A DNA stretch of 41,540 nucleotides, from positions 1-41,540 of the forward strand of contig NZ_JACDCW010000028.1 of the NCBI RefSeq assembly GCF_013817345.1, read 5' to 3'. Origin of the DNA: Methylibium sp. (GTDB lineage: Bacteria; Pseudomonadota; Gammaproteobacteria; Burkholderiales; Burkholderiaceae_C). This document shows positions 1 through 7,057 of this stretch, in pieces. Made by a program: the position numbers and the translations under genes. Position 1 is the first letter of the stretch, and every line of letters starts with the position of its first letter. A model generated the notes under the pieces. The model saw only the letters and a list, made by a program, of their open reading frames with translations, did no database searches and was not told the origin of the DNA.

Positions 1-1212
1 TTTCCCGGCCGCAACCGCTTCCGCGACAGCGGCCTGGCCGCTGCGGTCGACATCCTGCAATCGTGGATCAGCCTGCTGCTGGTGCTCGCCTTGTGCGGCT
101 ATGCGACGCGCAGTCTGAATTACTTCGAGAACGAAGTGCTCCTGGTCTGGGCGGTAGCGACGCCGGTGTTGCTCTGGATCGCGGTGACGATCGGGCGGCT
201 CGCCATCCGGCACAGCGCGCGGCTGCCGCACAACCGCAGTGCCGCCATCATCGTCGGGGCGGGACCGCTGGGCGTCAAGGTGGCGCGGGCCCTGGCCAGC
301 CGGGACGACGCGCTGATCGACGTGATCGGCTACTTCGACGATCGCACCGACGAACGCGTCGACGCCGAAACCGCGAGCCGGCGCCTGGGCACGCTGGCCG
401 ACGTGGCGCCCTACGTGGTGGCGCACGGCATCCGCGAGGTCTACATCACCCTGCCGCTCGGCTCGCAGCCGCGCATCGTGCGCCTGCTCGAGTCGGTGCA
501 GGGCACTACGGCGTCGCTGTTCTTCGTGCCCGACGTGTTCGGCATCAGCATCATCCAGGGCCGCCTGCAGGACATGAATGGCGTGCCGGTCGTCGGCATC
601 TGCGAGACGCCCTTCACCGGCACCAACGACATGGTCAAGCGAATGTCCGATGTCGTGCTGTCGATCCTGATCCTCGTGCTCATCTCGCCGCTGCTGGGGC
701 TCATTGCCATCGGCGTGAAACTCAGCTCGCCCGGCCCGGTGATCTTCAAGCAGCGCCGCAACGGCCTGGACGGCGAGGAGATCACGGTCTACAAGTTCCG
801 CTCGATGACCACGCAGGACGACGGCGACTCGGTGCCGCAAGCCACGCGCGACGACCCGCGCATCACCCGCTTCGGCGCTTTCATGCGGCGCACCTCGCTC
901 GACGAGTTGCCGCAGTTCTTCAACGTGCTGCAGGGCCACATGAGCATCGTTGGGCCGCGGCCTCACGCGGTTGCGCACAACGAGCTCTACCGCGAGCTGA
1001 TCAAGGCCTACATGGTTCGCCACAAGGTCAAGCCCGGCATCACCGGCTGGGCGCAGGTCAATGGCCTGCGCGGCGAAACCGATACGATCGAGAAGATGCG
1101 CGCGCGCGTAGAGTTCGATCTGGAGTACCTGCGCAACTGGTCGCTCGGGCTCGATCTGCAGATCATCGCGCGCACCGTGCGGCTGTTGCTGTTCGATCGC
1201 CACGCCTATTGA
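1..1212 (+). CDS. Undecaprenyl-phosphate sugar phosphotransferase, WcaJ type (5' truncated)
   Basis: Polyisoprenyl-phosphate hexose-1-phosphate transferase that should start the EPS repeat unit by moving a sugar phosphate from a UDP-sugar to undecaprenyl phosphate at the inner membrane. The frame is open from base 1, so the N-terminus and part of the membrane region lie outside the window. Visible parts, in order: a hydrophobic segment (about bases 61-210), a soluble Rossmann-like domain (GAGPLGVKVARALASRD), one further membrane segment (LSILILVLISPLLGLIAIG), then the conserved bacterial sugar-transferase domain with SPGPVIFKQRR, YKFRSM, TSLDELPQFFNVL, SIVGPRPHA and KPGITGWAQVNG. Domain order matches the glucose-specific WcaJ family (TIGR03023-like), but the sugar cannot be read from sequence. 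It ends 35 bases before epsL and is probably co-transcribed with it. Confidence 0.93.
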   Translation, partial: FPGRNRFRDSGLAAAVDILQSWISLLLVLALCGYATRSLNYFENEVLLVWAVATPVLLWIAVTIGRLAIRHSARLPHNRSAAIIVGAGPLGVKVARALASRDDALIDVIGYFDDRTDERVDAETASRRLGTLADVAPYVVAHGIREVYITLPLGSQPRIVRLLESVQGTTASLFFVPDVFGISIIQGRLQDMNGVPVVGICETPFTGTNDMVKRMSDVVLSILILVLISPLLGLIAIGVKLSSPGPVIFKQRRNGLDGEEITVYKFRSMTTQDDGDSVPQATRDDPRITRFGAFMRRTSLDELPQFFNVLQGHMSIVGPRPHAVAHNELYRELIKAYMVRHKVKPGITGWAQVNGLRGETDTIEKMRARVEFDLEYLRNWSLGLDLQIIARTVRLLLFDRHAY

Positions 1213-1247
1213 AGAAGAACAACGCCGAACCACTCCGAGGAGACCCG

Positions 1248-2591
1248 ATGAACCGCACGCCCCGCCTCACGAGCTTTCGTAAACTACCTTTGGCATACTT
1301 GGCCGGCGCCACGGCTTCGCTGCTGATCGCCGGCCCGGCGGGCGCGCAGTTGGTGCTTCCGGAAGGCCTGGATTCGCCGCTGAGGCCTTATTACGTGCAG
1401 GTATCGCAGACGCTGAGCTACGACTCCAACCTGTTCCGAGAACAGAGCGACAAAGACAGCGACGTCATTTCGAGCACGGCGCTGACCGGCGGCTTTGACC
1501 AGCAGATCGGGCGCCAGCGCATCTTCGGCAACGCTGGCGTGAGCGGCAATGTCTACCAGGACAACGACCAGCTCAACGGCATTGGCTACAACTTGCTGCT
1601 CGGACTGGCTTGGGAAGCCGGCTCGCGCCTGAACGGAACTGCGCGCGTGCGCTCTTCGCAGAACCAAGCCAGTTTCGCCGACTACGGCAGTTTCTCCGCC
1701 GATCGGACAGGCAAGAACCGCGAGCAGGCGAACGTGCTCGATCTGAGCGCGCAGTACGGCCGCGGCGTCGTGGGCCTGGAAGCATTCACAAACCACACCG
1801 ACATCAGTTACTCCGACGGCGGCTTCTCCAACCGCGACCGCAAGAGTTCGACGGTCGGCGGCGGCCTGCGCTTTCGCCCGGGCGGTCCATGGTCGTTCGG
1901 CCTGACCGCTCGCTTCACGGAAGGCGAGTATCCCGACACGGTCGATCTCAGCACGGGAGAGACCGTTTCCGACGACTACGATCGCCGCGACGTCGACCTG
2001 ACCGCTCAATACCGGGCGACCGGCCGCAGCGTCTTGAGTGCGCGGATCAGCCATACCGACGAAGAACACGATCTGGTGACGGCGCGCGACTTCAACGGGA
2101 TCACCGGTGCACTCAGTTGGGTGTATGCGGTCACCGGCAAGACCACCGTGAGGACGAGCCTGTCGCGCAACACGGGAACGGGCACCGGGAGCCGCTTTCT
2201 CCCCGGCGAGCTCCTCGCACCGAGCGATCCCCTGGCACCGGCTCCGACGCAGACCGGCACCGTCTCCTACCTCACCGACGCCCGGCGCAGTGACTCCCTG
2301 AACGTCAGCGCCGACTGGGAGGCGACGGCAAAGATCGCCGTTAATGCCAGCGTCGGCTATTCACGCGATCGCTACGACACCCGCTTCGTCGAAGGCGCGG
2401 GCGACGACAGCGGCAGCACCGGCAACACCAAATCTCTTAGCTTGGCGGCCAGCTACGCCCTCAGCCGCGCCTGGAGCCTGGGCTGCGGCCTTGCCTACTA
2501 CAGCCGGGACTCCGAAATCTCCACGAGCACCGGCTCGTTCGGCTACGACGCTACCACCGCTTACTGCTCGGCGGCACTTCGGCTGCAGTAA
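1248..2591 (+). CDS. epsL: EpsL, XrtB-associated outer-membrane beta-barrel protein
   Basis: Predicted outer-membrane barrel of exosortase-associated EPS loci, thought to form or assist the export pore. The 447-residue protein starts at ATG 1248 behind a GAGGAGA Shine-Dalgarno (1237-1243). It has an N-terminal signal peptide (hydrophobic core AYLAGATASLLIAG, likely cut after AGAQ), then the family hallmark YDSNLFR near residues 63-69 and alternating aromatic/polar strands through to a C-terminal strand ending in AALRLQ. The same frame is open upstream of this start, but that part runs antiparallel in meaning to the sugar-transferase gene and is not protein-like. The gene sits directly behind the initiating transferase and faces epsI. 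Family assignment is strong; pore function is inferred from the family. Confidence 0.9.
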   Translation: MNRTPRLTSFRKLPLAYLAGATASLLIAGPAGAQLVLPEGLDSPLRPYYVQVSQTLSYDSNLFREQSDKDSDVISSTALTGGFDQQIGRQRIFGNAGVSGNVYQDNDQLNGIGYNLLLGLAWEAGSRLNGTARVRSSQNQASFADYGSFSADRTGKNREQANVLDLSAQYGRGVVGLEAFTNHTDISYSDGGFSNRDRKSSTVGGGLRFRPGGPWSFGLTARFTEGEYPDTVDLSTGETVSDDYDRRDVDLTAQYRATGRSVLSARISHTDEEHDLVTARDFNGITGALSWVYAVTGKTTVRTSLSRNTGTGTGSRFLPGELLAPSDPLAPAPTQTGTVSYLTDARRSDSLNVSADWEATAKIAVNASVGYSRDRYDTRFVEGAGDDSGSTGNTKSLSLAASYALSRAWSLGCGLAYYSRDSEISTSTGSFGYDATTAYCSAALRLQ

Positions 2592-2606
2592 GGGCGGTCG
2601 CGGCCA

Positions 2607-2628
2607 GAAAAGCGGGCGTTGACCCGCT
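2607..2628 (-). terminator. Intrinsic terminator of epsI (between convergent epsL and epsI)
   Basis: Read on the minus strand, a perfect 6-bp stem (AGCGGG 2611-2616 with CCCGCT 2623-2628, 6-base loop) is followed by TTTTC. It begins six bases after the epsI stop. The T run is short, so strength is uncertain. The stem alone could also stall transcription coming from epsL. Confidence 0.55.
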
Positions 2629-2634
2629 CCGGGC

Positions 2635-3330
2635 TCAGGCGACCGACAAACCGGCGAGCCGCGCCCGGTCCTTGGCCTCGACAGCGCTCAGCAGTGCGTT
2701 AACGAACTGCTCCTGCACCTTCCAGGCGTGAGCCGGGTCAGGGTCGATCGACGAGACCCGAAACAGCAAGCCGTCGGGAATCTGCCCGGTCAGAGTGAGC
2801 CTGATCTCTACGAGCCGTTTCTCCCAACGGCTCTGCACGGTGCTTTCGCCCACGGTGAACCAATACGTCAGCGGCTCGACCCGGCGACCCATGCTGGTGT
2901 TGAGGCGCCGAACCGGAATGTTCCCGTAGGCGGTGTCGAGCGTGCCATCGGATTGCGCGAGCACTTGAAAGCCTTGTGCCGGATAGCAGACCTCCGGCTT
3001 GTGGGCCTCGAGCGAGCCGCGCTGGTCGCCACCGTAGGCCAGCGACAACATGATGCGCTCGCCGTCCTTGCTGACGTAATTTCGCGACAGGATCTGGTTG
3101 TACAGCTTGTCCAGCAGTTCCTGCGTCTGCGGATTGACCACCTGGGCGACTTGCTGTGCCTCTTCGCGCCAATCCCCGAATTGCTTCGGAACAAGCAGTT
3201 CGAGGTCAATGGTCGGTTCGACAGCGGAAGACGTGCGGTTCTTGCCTGGGCGCAGCGCATAGGCGCCTGCAGCGGCCGTACACATCAATGTCGACATCAA
3301 AAGGGCGCGGCGGGTCGGAGCAAACATCAT
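2635..3330 (-). CDS. epsI: EpsI, exosortase-associated protein (B type)
   Basis: EpsI-family protein found with exosortase and EPS loci; its biochemical role is not established. 231 residues from ATG 3330, with GGAAGG about 8 bases upstream. A second ATG follows immediately at 3327. The N-terminus (PTRRALLMSTLMCTAAAGAYAL) is a signal or anchor with a twin-arginine pair, so the body is probably periplasmic. The body carries the family features VPKQFGDW, then YGGDQRGSLEAHKPEVCYPAQGF, then an RVSSIDPD segment near the end. The frame is open for another 81 codons upstream, but that stretch lacks a ribosome site and looks non-coding. It stands alone on the minus strand, about 30 kb from xrtB, instead of beside or fused to it. 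Confidence 0.9.
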   Translation of the reverse strand: MMFAPTRRALLMSTLMCTAAAGAYALRPGKNRTSSAVEPTIDLELLVPKQFGDWREEAQQVAQVVNPQTQELLDKLYNQILSRNYVSKDGERIMLSLAYGGDQRGSLEAHKPEVCYPAQGFQVLAQSDGTLDTAYGNIPVRRLNTSMGRRVEPLTYWFTVGESTVQSRWEKRLVEIRLTLTGQIPDGLLFRVSSIDPDPAHAWKVQEQFVNALLSAVEAKDRARLAGLSVA

Positions 3331-3829
3331 CGAATCAGCCTTCCATATCCGGATTTCAAATCTTGCATGTCGAACGGTATGACGCGGGTTGCAACATAAC
3401 GTTCCGGGGTGGCGCGGCGACCGAGCAAGGAGGAAGCGCTTGTGCGCAACGAACAACCCTGGCAATGGACTTGAAGTACGCGCTAAGGCAACCCCTATCC
3501 TCAGCGATTCTCGGCAGCATTGGTGAACTTGGTCACACCCGAATGCGGGGCACATGAAGTTTGCCACGCACACCGCCCCATTCCGCAGTTCACGTCGATC
3601 CGAGCATTGAATGGCTGTTTCTTAGAGCGCCCTCGCGAGTTCAACAGGTGCTTACCGTACGAAGAGGCGGTGCAGCCACCATCCGCCGCACCAGTTTTGA
3701 CACAGATTCGAAGCGGCTTTGCGGAGGCTCGAAGTGAATTCCATCAGCCATCGGGCGGAAGAGCCAGCGTTCGCTGCTCTCGGCTCACCCTTTGTCGGCG
3801 CGGCGCTATACGGCTCATCACGCGCACAT

Positions 3830-3857
3830 CGTTACAGAGTCACTGCATCTTGTAACG
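3830..3857. promoter_or_regulatory. Spaced inverted repeat CGTTACA-N14-TGTAACG, possible operator
   Basis: A perfect 7-bp inverted repeat (3830-3836 and 3851-3857) with arm centres 21 bases apart, about two helical turns, which is the spacing expected for a dimeric regulator. Its right arm overlaps the hairpin at 3849-3871, so the two structures would exclude each other. No known regulator was recognised. A chance occurrence is possible. Confidence 0.3.
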
Positions 3858-3871
3858 CAAAAGCGTTCAAG
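3849..3871. repeat. Inverted repeat CTTG(T)AACGC-AAAA-GCGTTCAAG
   Basis: Nine paired bases with one bulged T (3853) and an AAAA loop (3859-3862). As RNA on + it would make a hairpin about 215 bases before the lipoprotein start. There is no T tract, so it is not an intrinsic terminator on either strand. Confidence 0.4.
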
Positions 3872-3922
3872 CATGCCCCGGGCGCCGCCGTTATCAGGGA
3901 GGACTCCACCCACCCCGTACGC

Positions 3923-3938
3923 TCAGACTGCTGTCTGA
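3923..3938. repeat. Inverted repeat TCAGAC-TGCT-GTCTGA
   Basis: Perfect 6-bp stem with a 4-base loop, the second of three hairpins in the leader of the lipoprotein gene. No T tract follows on either strand. Confidence 0.4.
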
Positions 3939-3984
3939 CTGGGGCAGGAAGCAGCGCCTCAGCGGCTCAACGTACCTACGTCAC

Positions 3985-3999
3985 ACCGACCCTGTCGGT
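3985..3999. repeat. Inverted repeat ACCGAC-CCT-GTCGGT
   Basis: Perfect 6-bp stem with a 3-base loop, ending 83 bases before the lipoprotein ATG at 4083. It is the third hairpin of the series and lies closest to the ribosome site (GAGG at 4073). Confidence 0.4.
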
Positions 4000-4082
4000 C
4001 CTCTCGCGCACGCACTGCTTCCAGCGGCCACGTCAGAACGACGCGACCGTTGGTTATTCGATCTCTGCGCCCGAGGAACGTC

Positions 4083-4763
4083 ATGACTAAACTACGACAC
4101 GATCGAACTTCAATCCTTGCATCGGTTCTGACCGCTTGCGTCCTCATGCTTTCCGCCTGCGGCGGGAGCAACGGCGGTGACGCCAAGGCGACGACCGCCC
4201 GGGGCGATGGCGACCGGCCTGCCGAAGCCAGCCTAGCCACGGAAGACTCTTCTGACGCAACGGCCGCCGCGTGGAGCTTCTGTTCAAGTGAGCAAGGCAT
4301 GTGCACCTTCAGCGGCACACGTCAGGTCCGCTACGGTAATGGGGGTTTGTACAAGTACGCAACTTACAACGATGGCGTTCGTTGTGCCAGCAGCGTTTTT
4401 GGCGATCCGGTTCCCGGGAAGGTGAAGGCCTGTAGCGTCTCAGTAGCGCAGACTGACGACGCCGAAACGCCGACAGCACCGCAGACACGGCCCACGACGC
4501 AGGGCGGCAACATCACGCTGGCGTGGATCGCACCCCGGACCAATGCAGACGGGTCACCGCTAACCGATCTGGCCGGCTACCGAGTTCGGTATGGTACGAG
4601 CAGCGGCAGCTACTCGAGCACTGTTGAGATCGACGATCCTCACAAGTTGAACCACGTGCTGAAGGGGTTGCCCTCGAGCACTTACTATTTGATCGTCACC
4701 GCCTACAACTCCGCCAATATCGAGAGCCTGGCTTCGGTCGAGGTCAGCAAGTCGATTGAATAA
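4083..4763 (+). CDS. Lipoprotein with cysteine-rich carbohydrate-associated module and C-terminal fibronectin type III domain
   Basis: Predicted lipoprotein of 226 residues. ATG 4083 has GAGG at 4073-4076. An in-frame ATG-like start at 4050 is less likely because it would put 11 charged residues ahead of the signal. The signal ends in the lipobox LSAC, with C26 as lipidation site. A low-complexity linker follows. Residues about 62-118 form a small module with CTFSGTRQVRYG, VFGDP and four cysteines (C67, C74, C101, C117), likely two disulfides. I know this module from secreted carbohydrate-active proteins but cannot name it. Residues about 138-226 are an FN3 fold (LAWIAPRTNADGSPLTDLAGY, YYLIVTAYNSANIES). 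It lies before a secreted beta-helix protein, so a role in binding or handling the polymer at the envelope is plausible. No enzyme motif is visible. Confidence 0.8.
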   Translation: MTKLRHDRTSILASVLTACVLMLSACGGSNGGDAKATTARGDGDRPAEASLATEDSSDATAAAWSFCSSEQGMCTFSGTRQVRYGNGGLYKYATYNDGVRCASSVFGDPVPGKVKACSVSVAQTDDAETPTAPQTRPTTQGGNITLAWIAPRTNADGSPLTDLAGYRVRYGTSSGSYSSTVEIDDPHKLNHVLKGLPSSTYYLIVTAYNSANIESLASVEVSKSIE

Positions 4764-4909
4764 GCGCCGCTGCGACCACAGACCAACCGACCAGCACCAT
4801 CCGAATTCATGAGACCGCTTTAGGGCAGCACTGCGTGAATGCGTACGGCATCGGATCGAGGCGATTCGCTTGAGACCGCGTCTTCAGTACACGACAAATG
4901 GGATGACCA

Positions 4910-6559
4910 ATGAAACTTTTTCTTAGCCGTCTTGGCGTTGCGCTAGCCTTTGCCTTGAGCGGCACGGCTGCAAACGCTACTGTTTTTTATTTCAGCGACT
5001 GCGCCGCAGGCTCCAACGCCGCGTGCGTACCTGGTAACGACAGCAACGTCGGTGACGATCCTGCCAAGCCGCGGCGCACCTTGGCCGGTTTCAATGTGAA
5101 AACCAGGGCCGATGGCGAGCATGTACTGGCATTCGCGCAAGGCAGCGCAGTCGAGTTCAACGGCATGCTCTACCTCGGACAACTCAAGCGTCCTACTCAG
5201 TCCCTGGTGCTCACCGACTACAAGCCCTCATGGGGGGGCGAAACACTGCCAATCATCAGGTTCACTCCTTCGACCAACGTGAACGCTCTCAACTCGGCCG
5301 GTTTCAACATGAGCAATGCGGGCAGCGGCTTCGCATTCCGCAACTTGGATATCACCGGCACTGGTGCACCGAATTATTATGGCAGCGGCTTTTTCTTCTA
5401 CAAGAACGTGTCCGAGGTAATGATGGAGAATGTCACGGTCCGGAATTTTGGGATCGGCATCTACATTGCGCAGCATACGCACAACCCGCCGACGCGAATA
5501 GAAAATGTTACCGTCCGCAATTCGCGCATTGTCGACAATTTCGCTCAAGGCTTTCTAGGTGGCGGCTATAAAACCGTCATGGAAAATAACCTGTTCGACA
5601 ATAACGGCTTCAAGGGCGGCTCGCGCTATCACAATATTTATCTGAGCGACTATGCCGAGAACATGGTTCTACGAGGCAACAGGCTGACCAACAGCGCCAT
5701 GGTCAACGGTCGCTGTACTGGCGTTTCCTTAGTCGGACACGATCATCTGGTGAACACGTTGATCGAGAACAACACCATCGTCGAGTTGACTGCCAACTGG
5801 GGTTGCTACGGCATTCAAATCAATGGTTATCAAAGCAGCACTAAATACATGGGTTTCGATGGCACGGTCATTCGCGGCAACACAGTTGTGATGGGCGGAG
5901 CAGCCGGTTCGCTAGGCATCGGGGTCAACGCCTGTCCTAACTGCGTGATAGAGAACAACACCGTCGTGGGACTCATGGACTCCGACTTCACCGGCATCGC
6001 GGTACCAGACGGCGCCTTCACTTCCCCTGGCGCGAAGGACAACGCCATTACCGTGCGTAATAACTCGGTGTACATGAACACCCCGTCCGCCAATAGCAGG
6101 GCGATTCGAGTCAACTCGGCCGAATCTTTGAATGACAAGGTCGTGTCCAACATGATTTATTTTGGACCGCGCTCGCATGCGAACGCGAAGTGCTTTGAAA
6201 CGGCAAGCCGGACCTTGTCGTCATACGCGGCGTTCAGCGACAACATCTGCTTTCGTACCGGCGGCCCGAACAAGTGGAGCGATCAACACGCCACGCTTGC
6301 CGCGGCACAAGCCGCGGGCTGGGACCGGCGCAGTCTGAACACCGATCCGTTGCTCACGGCCGAGCCTCACGCTTCCAATGGATGGACCATGCCGGTTCGT
6401 GCCGGTTCGCCGGCGATCAACACCGGCAGCCGCACGCTCAGCGCCTCCACGGACATCCTCGGTAAACTGCGCGATGCTCTGCCGGATATAGGCGCCTTCG
6501 AGAACGGCAACGCCCCACCGCCTGTTCCGGCCGCGCCTACCGGGATCATCGTTCAATAG
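4910..6559 (+). CDS. Secreted right-handed parallel beta-helix protein
   Basis: 549 residues from ATG 4910; the ribosome site is weak. A clean signal peptide (LGVALAFALSGTAANA) predicts export. From about residue 110 to 460 the protein is a series of irregular PbH1-type coils rich in N and V/I (such as MENVTVRNFGIGIYI, VIRGNTVVMGG, VIENNTVVGLMD), the fold of pectate-lyase-like and NosD-like enzymes and of C5 epimerases. A polysaccharide lyase or epimerase acting on this EPS is therefore plausible, but no catalytic set could be assigned. After the helix comes an SPAINTGSRTLSASTDILG-type terminal cap found in such proteins, then a proline linker and only eight residues (APTGIIVQ). Those residues look like the first strand of an FN3 domain that is then missing. 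Codon use is clearly more AT-rich than in the flanking eps genes. Confidence 0.82.
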   Translation: MKLFLSRLGVALAFALSGTAANATVFYFSDCAAGSNAACVPGNDSNVGDDPAKPRRTLAGFNVKTRADGEHVLAFAQGSAVEFNGMLYLGQLKRPTQSLVLTDYKPSWGGETLPIIRFTPSTNVNALNSAGFNMSNAGSGFAFRNLDITGTGAPNYYGSGFFFYKNVSEVMMENVTVRNFGIGIYIAQHTHNPPTRIENVTVRNSRIVDNFAQGFLGGGYKTVMENNLFDNNGFKGGSRYHNIYLSDYAENMVLRGNRLTNSAMVNGRCTGVSLVGHDHLVNTLIENNTIVELTANWGCYGIQINGYQSSTKYMGFDGTVIRGNTVVMGGAAGSLGIGVNACPNCVIENNTVVGLMDSDFTGIAVPDGAFTSPGAKDNAITVRNNSVYMNTPSANSRAIRVNSAESLNDKVVSNMIYFGPRSHANAKCFETASRTLSSYAAFSDNICFRTGGPNKWSDQHATLAAAQAAGWDRRSLNTDPLLTAEPHASNGWTMPVRAGSPAINTGSRTLSASTDILGKLRDALPDIGAFENGNAPPPVPAAPTGIIVQ

Positions 6560-6606
6560 GTCCGACAGTCGGCCGGCGCCGGATCCGTTTCGCGGAACGC
6601 TTACTA

Positions 6607-7050
6607 CTACGTAGACCTTATAAACGGATTGCCACACACGGACGCGTAGGGATCGTAGAACGACAAATAGCTTACCGGTTGGCTTTTGTCCGCGTCGTTC
6701 TTGAAAAAATCGGTCGACAACAAATAGAGCGAAACCACGTTGTCCTCGAGCCGGCGCAGTGCGCCGCCTTGTTCGATCCAGCTGTACGGGGTGACGTACT
6801 GGAAGGGCAGCGAAACGATGGACAGGATGGAGAGCTGGCGCTGGTAATCCTTCCTGTAGTCAACGTACTCAGTAGCGAAGCGGTCGAAGCTTGCCGCATC
6901 GACACGCAGGTCGCCGACGCGGCGACGAAGGATCGCTACGATCACCTCAGTCGGCTCTCCCCACCGCCACTTGTAAGCGGTGTACAGCGCGGTGGCACCC
7001 GCCGCCAGACCCACGCCCAGACCCAGGAATTTGCGCCGTGCAATCGTCAT
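6607..7050 (-). CDS. Small Tat-exported protein, possible partner subunit of the adjacent GMC oxidoreductase
   Basis: 147 residues from ATG 7050, seven bases after the GMC gene stop. The N-terminus MTIARRKFLGLGVGLAAGATAL is a typical twin-arginine signal with RRKFLG, which is why I place the start here and not at the upstream GTG (7083), which would overlap the GMC gene. The remainder is a mostly helical soluble region with no cysteine motif apart from one C near the end. Size, Tat signal and pairing with a GMC protein resemble subunit 3 of gluconate 2-dehydrogenase-type enzymes, where the small subunit carries the Tat signal for the signal-less flavoprotein. Sequence similarity to that family is not obvious to me, so this is inference from context. 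Confidence 0.7.
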   Translation of the reverse strand: MTIARRKFLGLGVGLAAGATALYTAYKWRWGEPTEVIVAILRRRVGDLRVDAASFDRFATEYVDYRKDYQRQLSILSIVSLPFQYVTPYSWIEQGGALRRLEDNVVSLYLLSTDFFKNDADKSQPVSYLSFYDPYASVCGNPFIRST

Positions 7051-7057
7051 GGCGGGT

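Larger units (their letters stand above)
3331..4082. other. 752-base non-coding region between divergent epsI and lipoprotein genes
   Basis: No convincing coding frame: short open frames on + (around 3520-3855 and 3719-4090) have no ribosome site and no recognisable protein. The stretch should hold the promoters for epsI (-) and for the lipoprotein gene (+). Its right half carries three perfect or near-perfect inverted repeats, listed separately, within about 150 bases. I could not fix a convincing -35/-10 pair or a sigma-54 site. Composition is less GC-rich than the flanking operons. Confidence 0.7.

Noticed and set aside
63-1247. Open frame fused to epsL across the sugar-transferase gene
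   Set aside because: Arginine/alanine/glycine-rich shadow of the sugar transferase in another frame; epsL has its own ribosome site and signal peptide at 1248.
3470-3486. Possible sigma-54 site TGGCAATGGACTTGAA
   Set aside because: It has GA where the -12 element needs GC, and it lies about 600 bases from the next gene on +.
6562-6596. GC-rich inverted repeats (CCGGCGCCGG; TCCG-TTTCG-CGGA) between convergent genes
   Set aside because: Stems are short and no T tract follows on either strand, so a terminator call is not supported.
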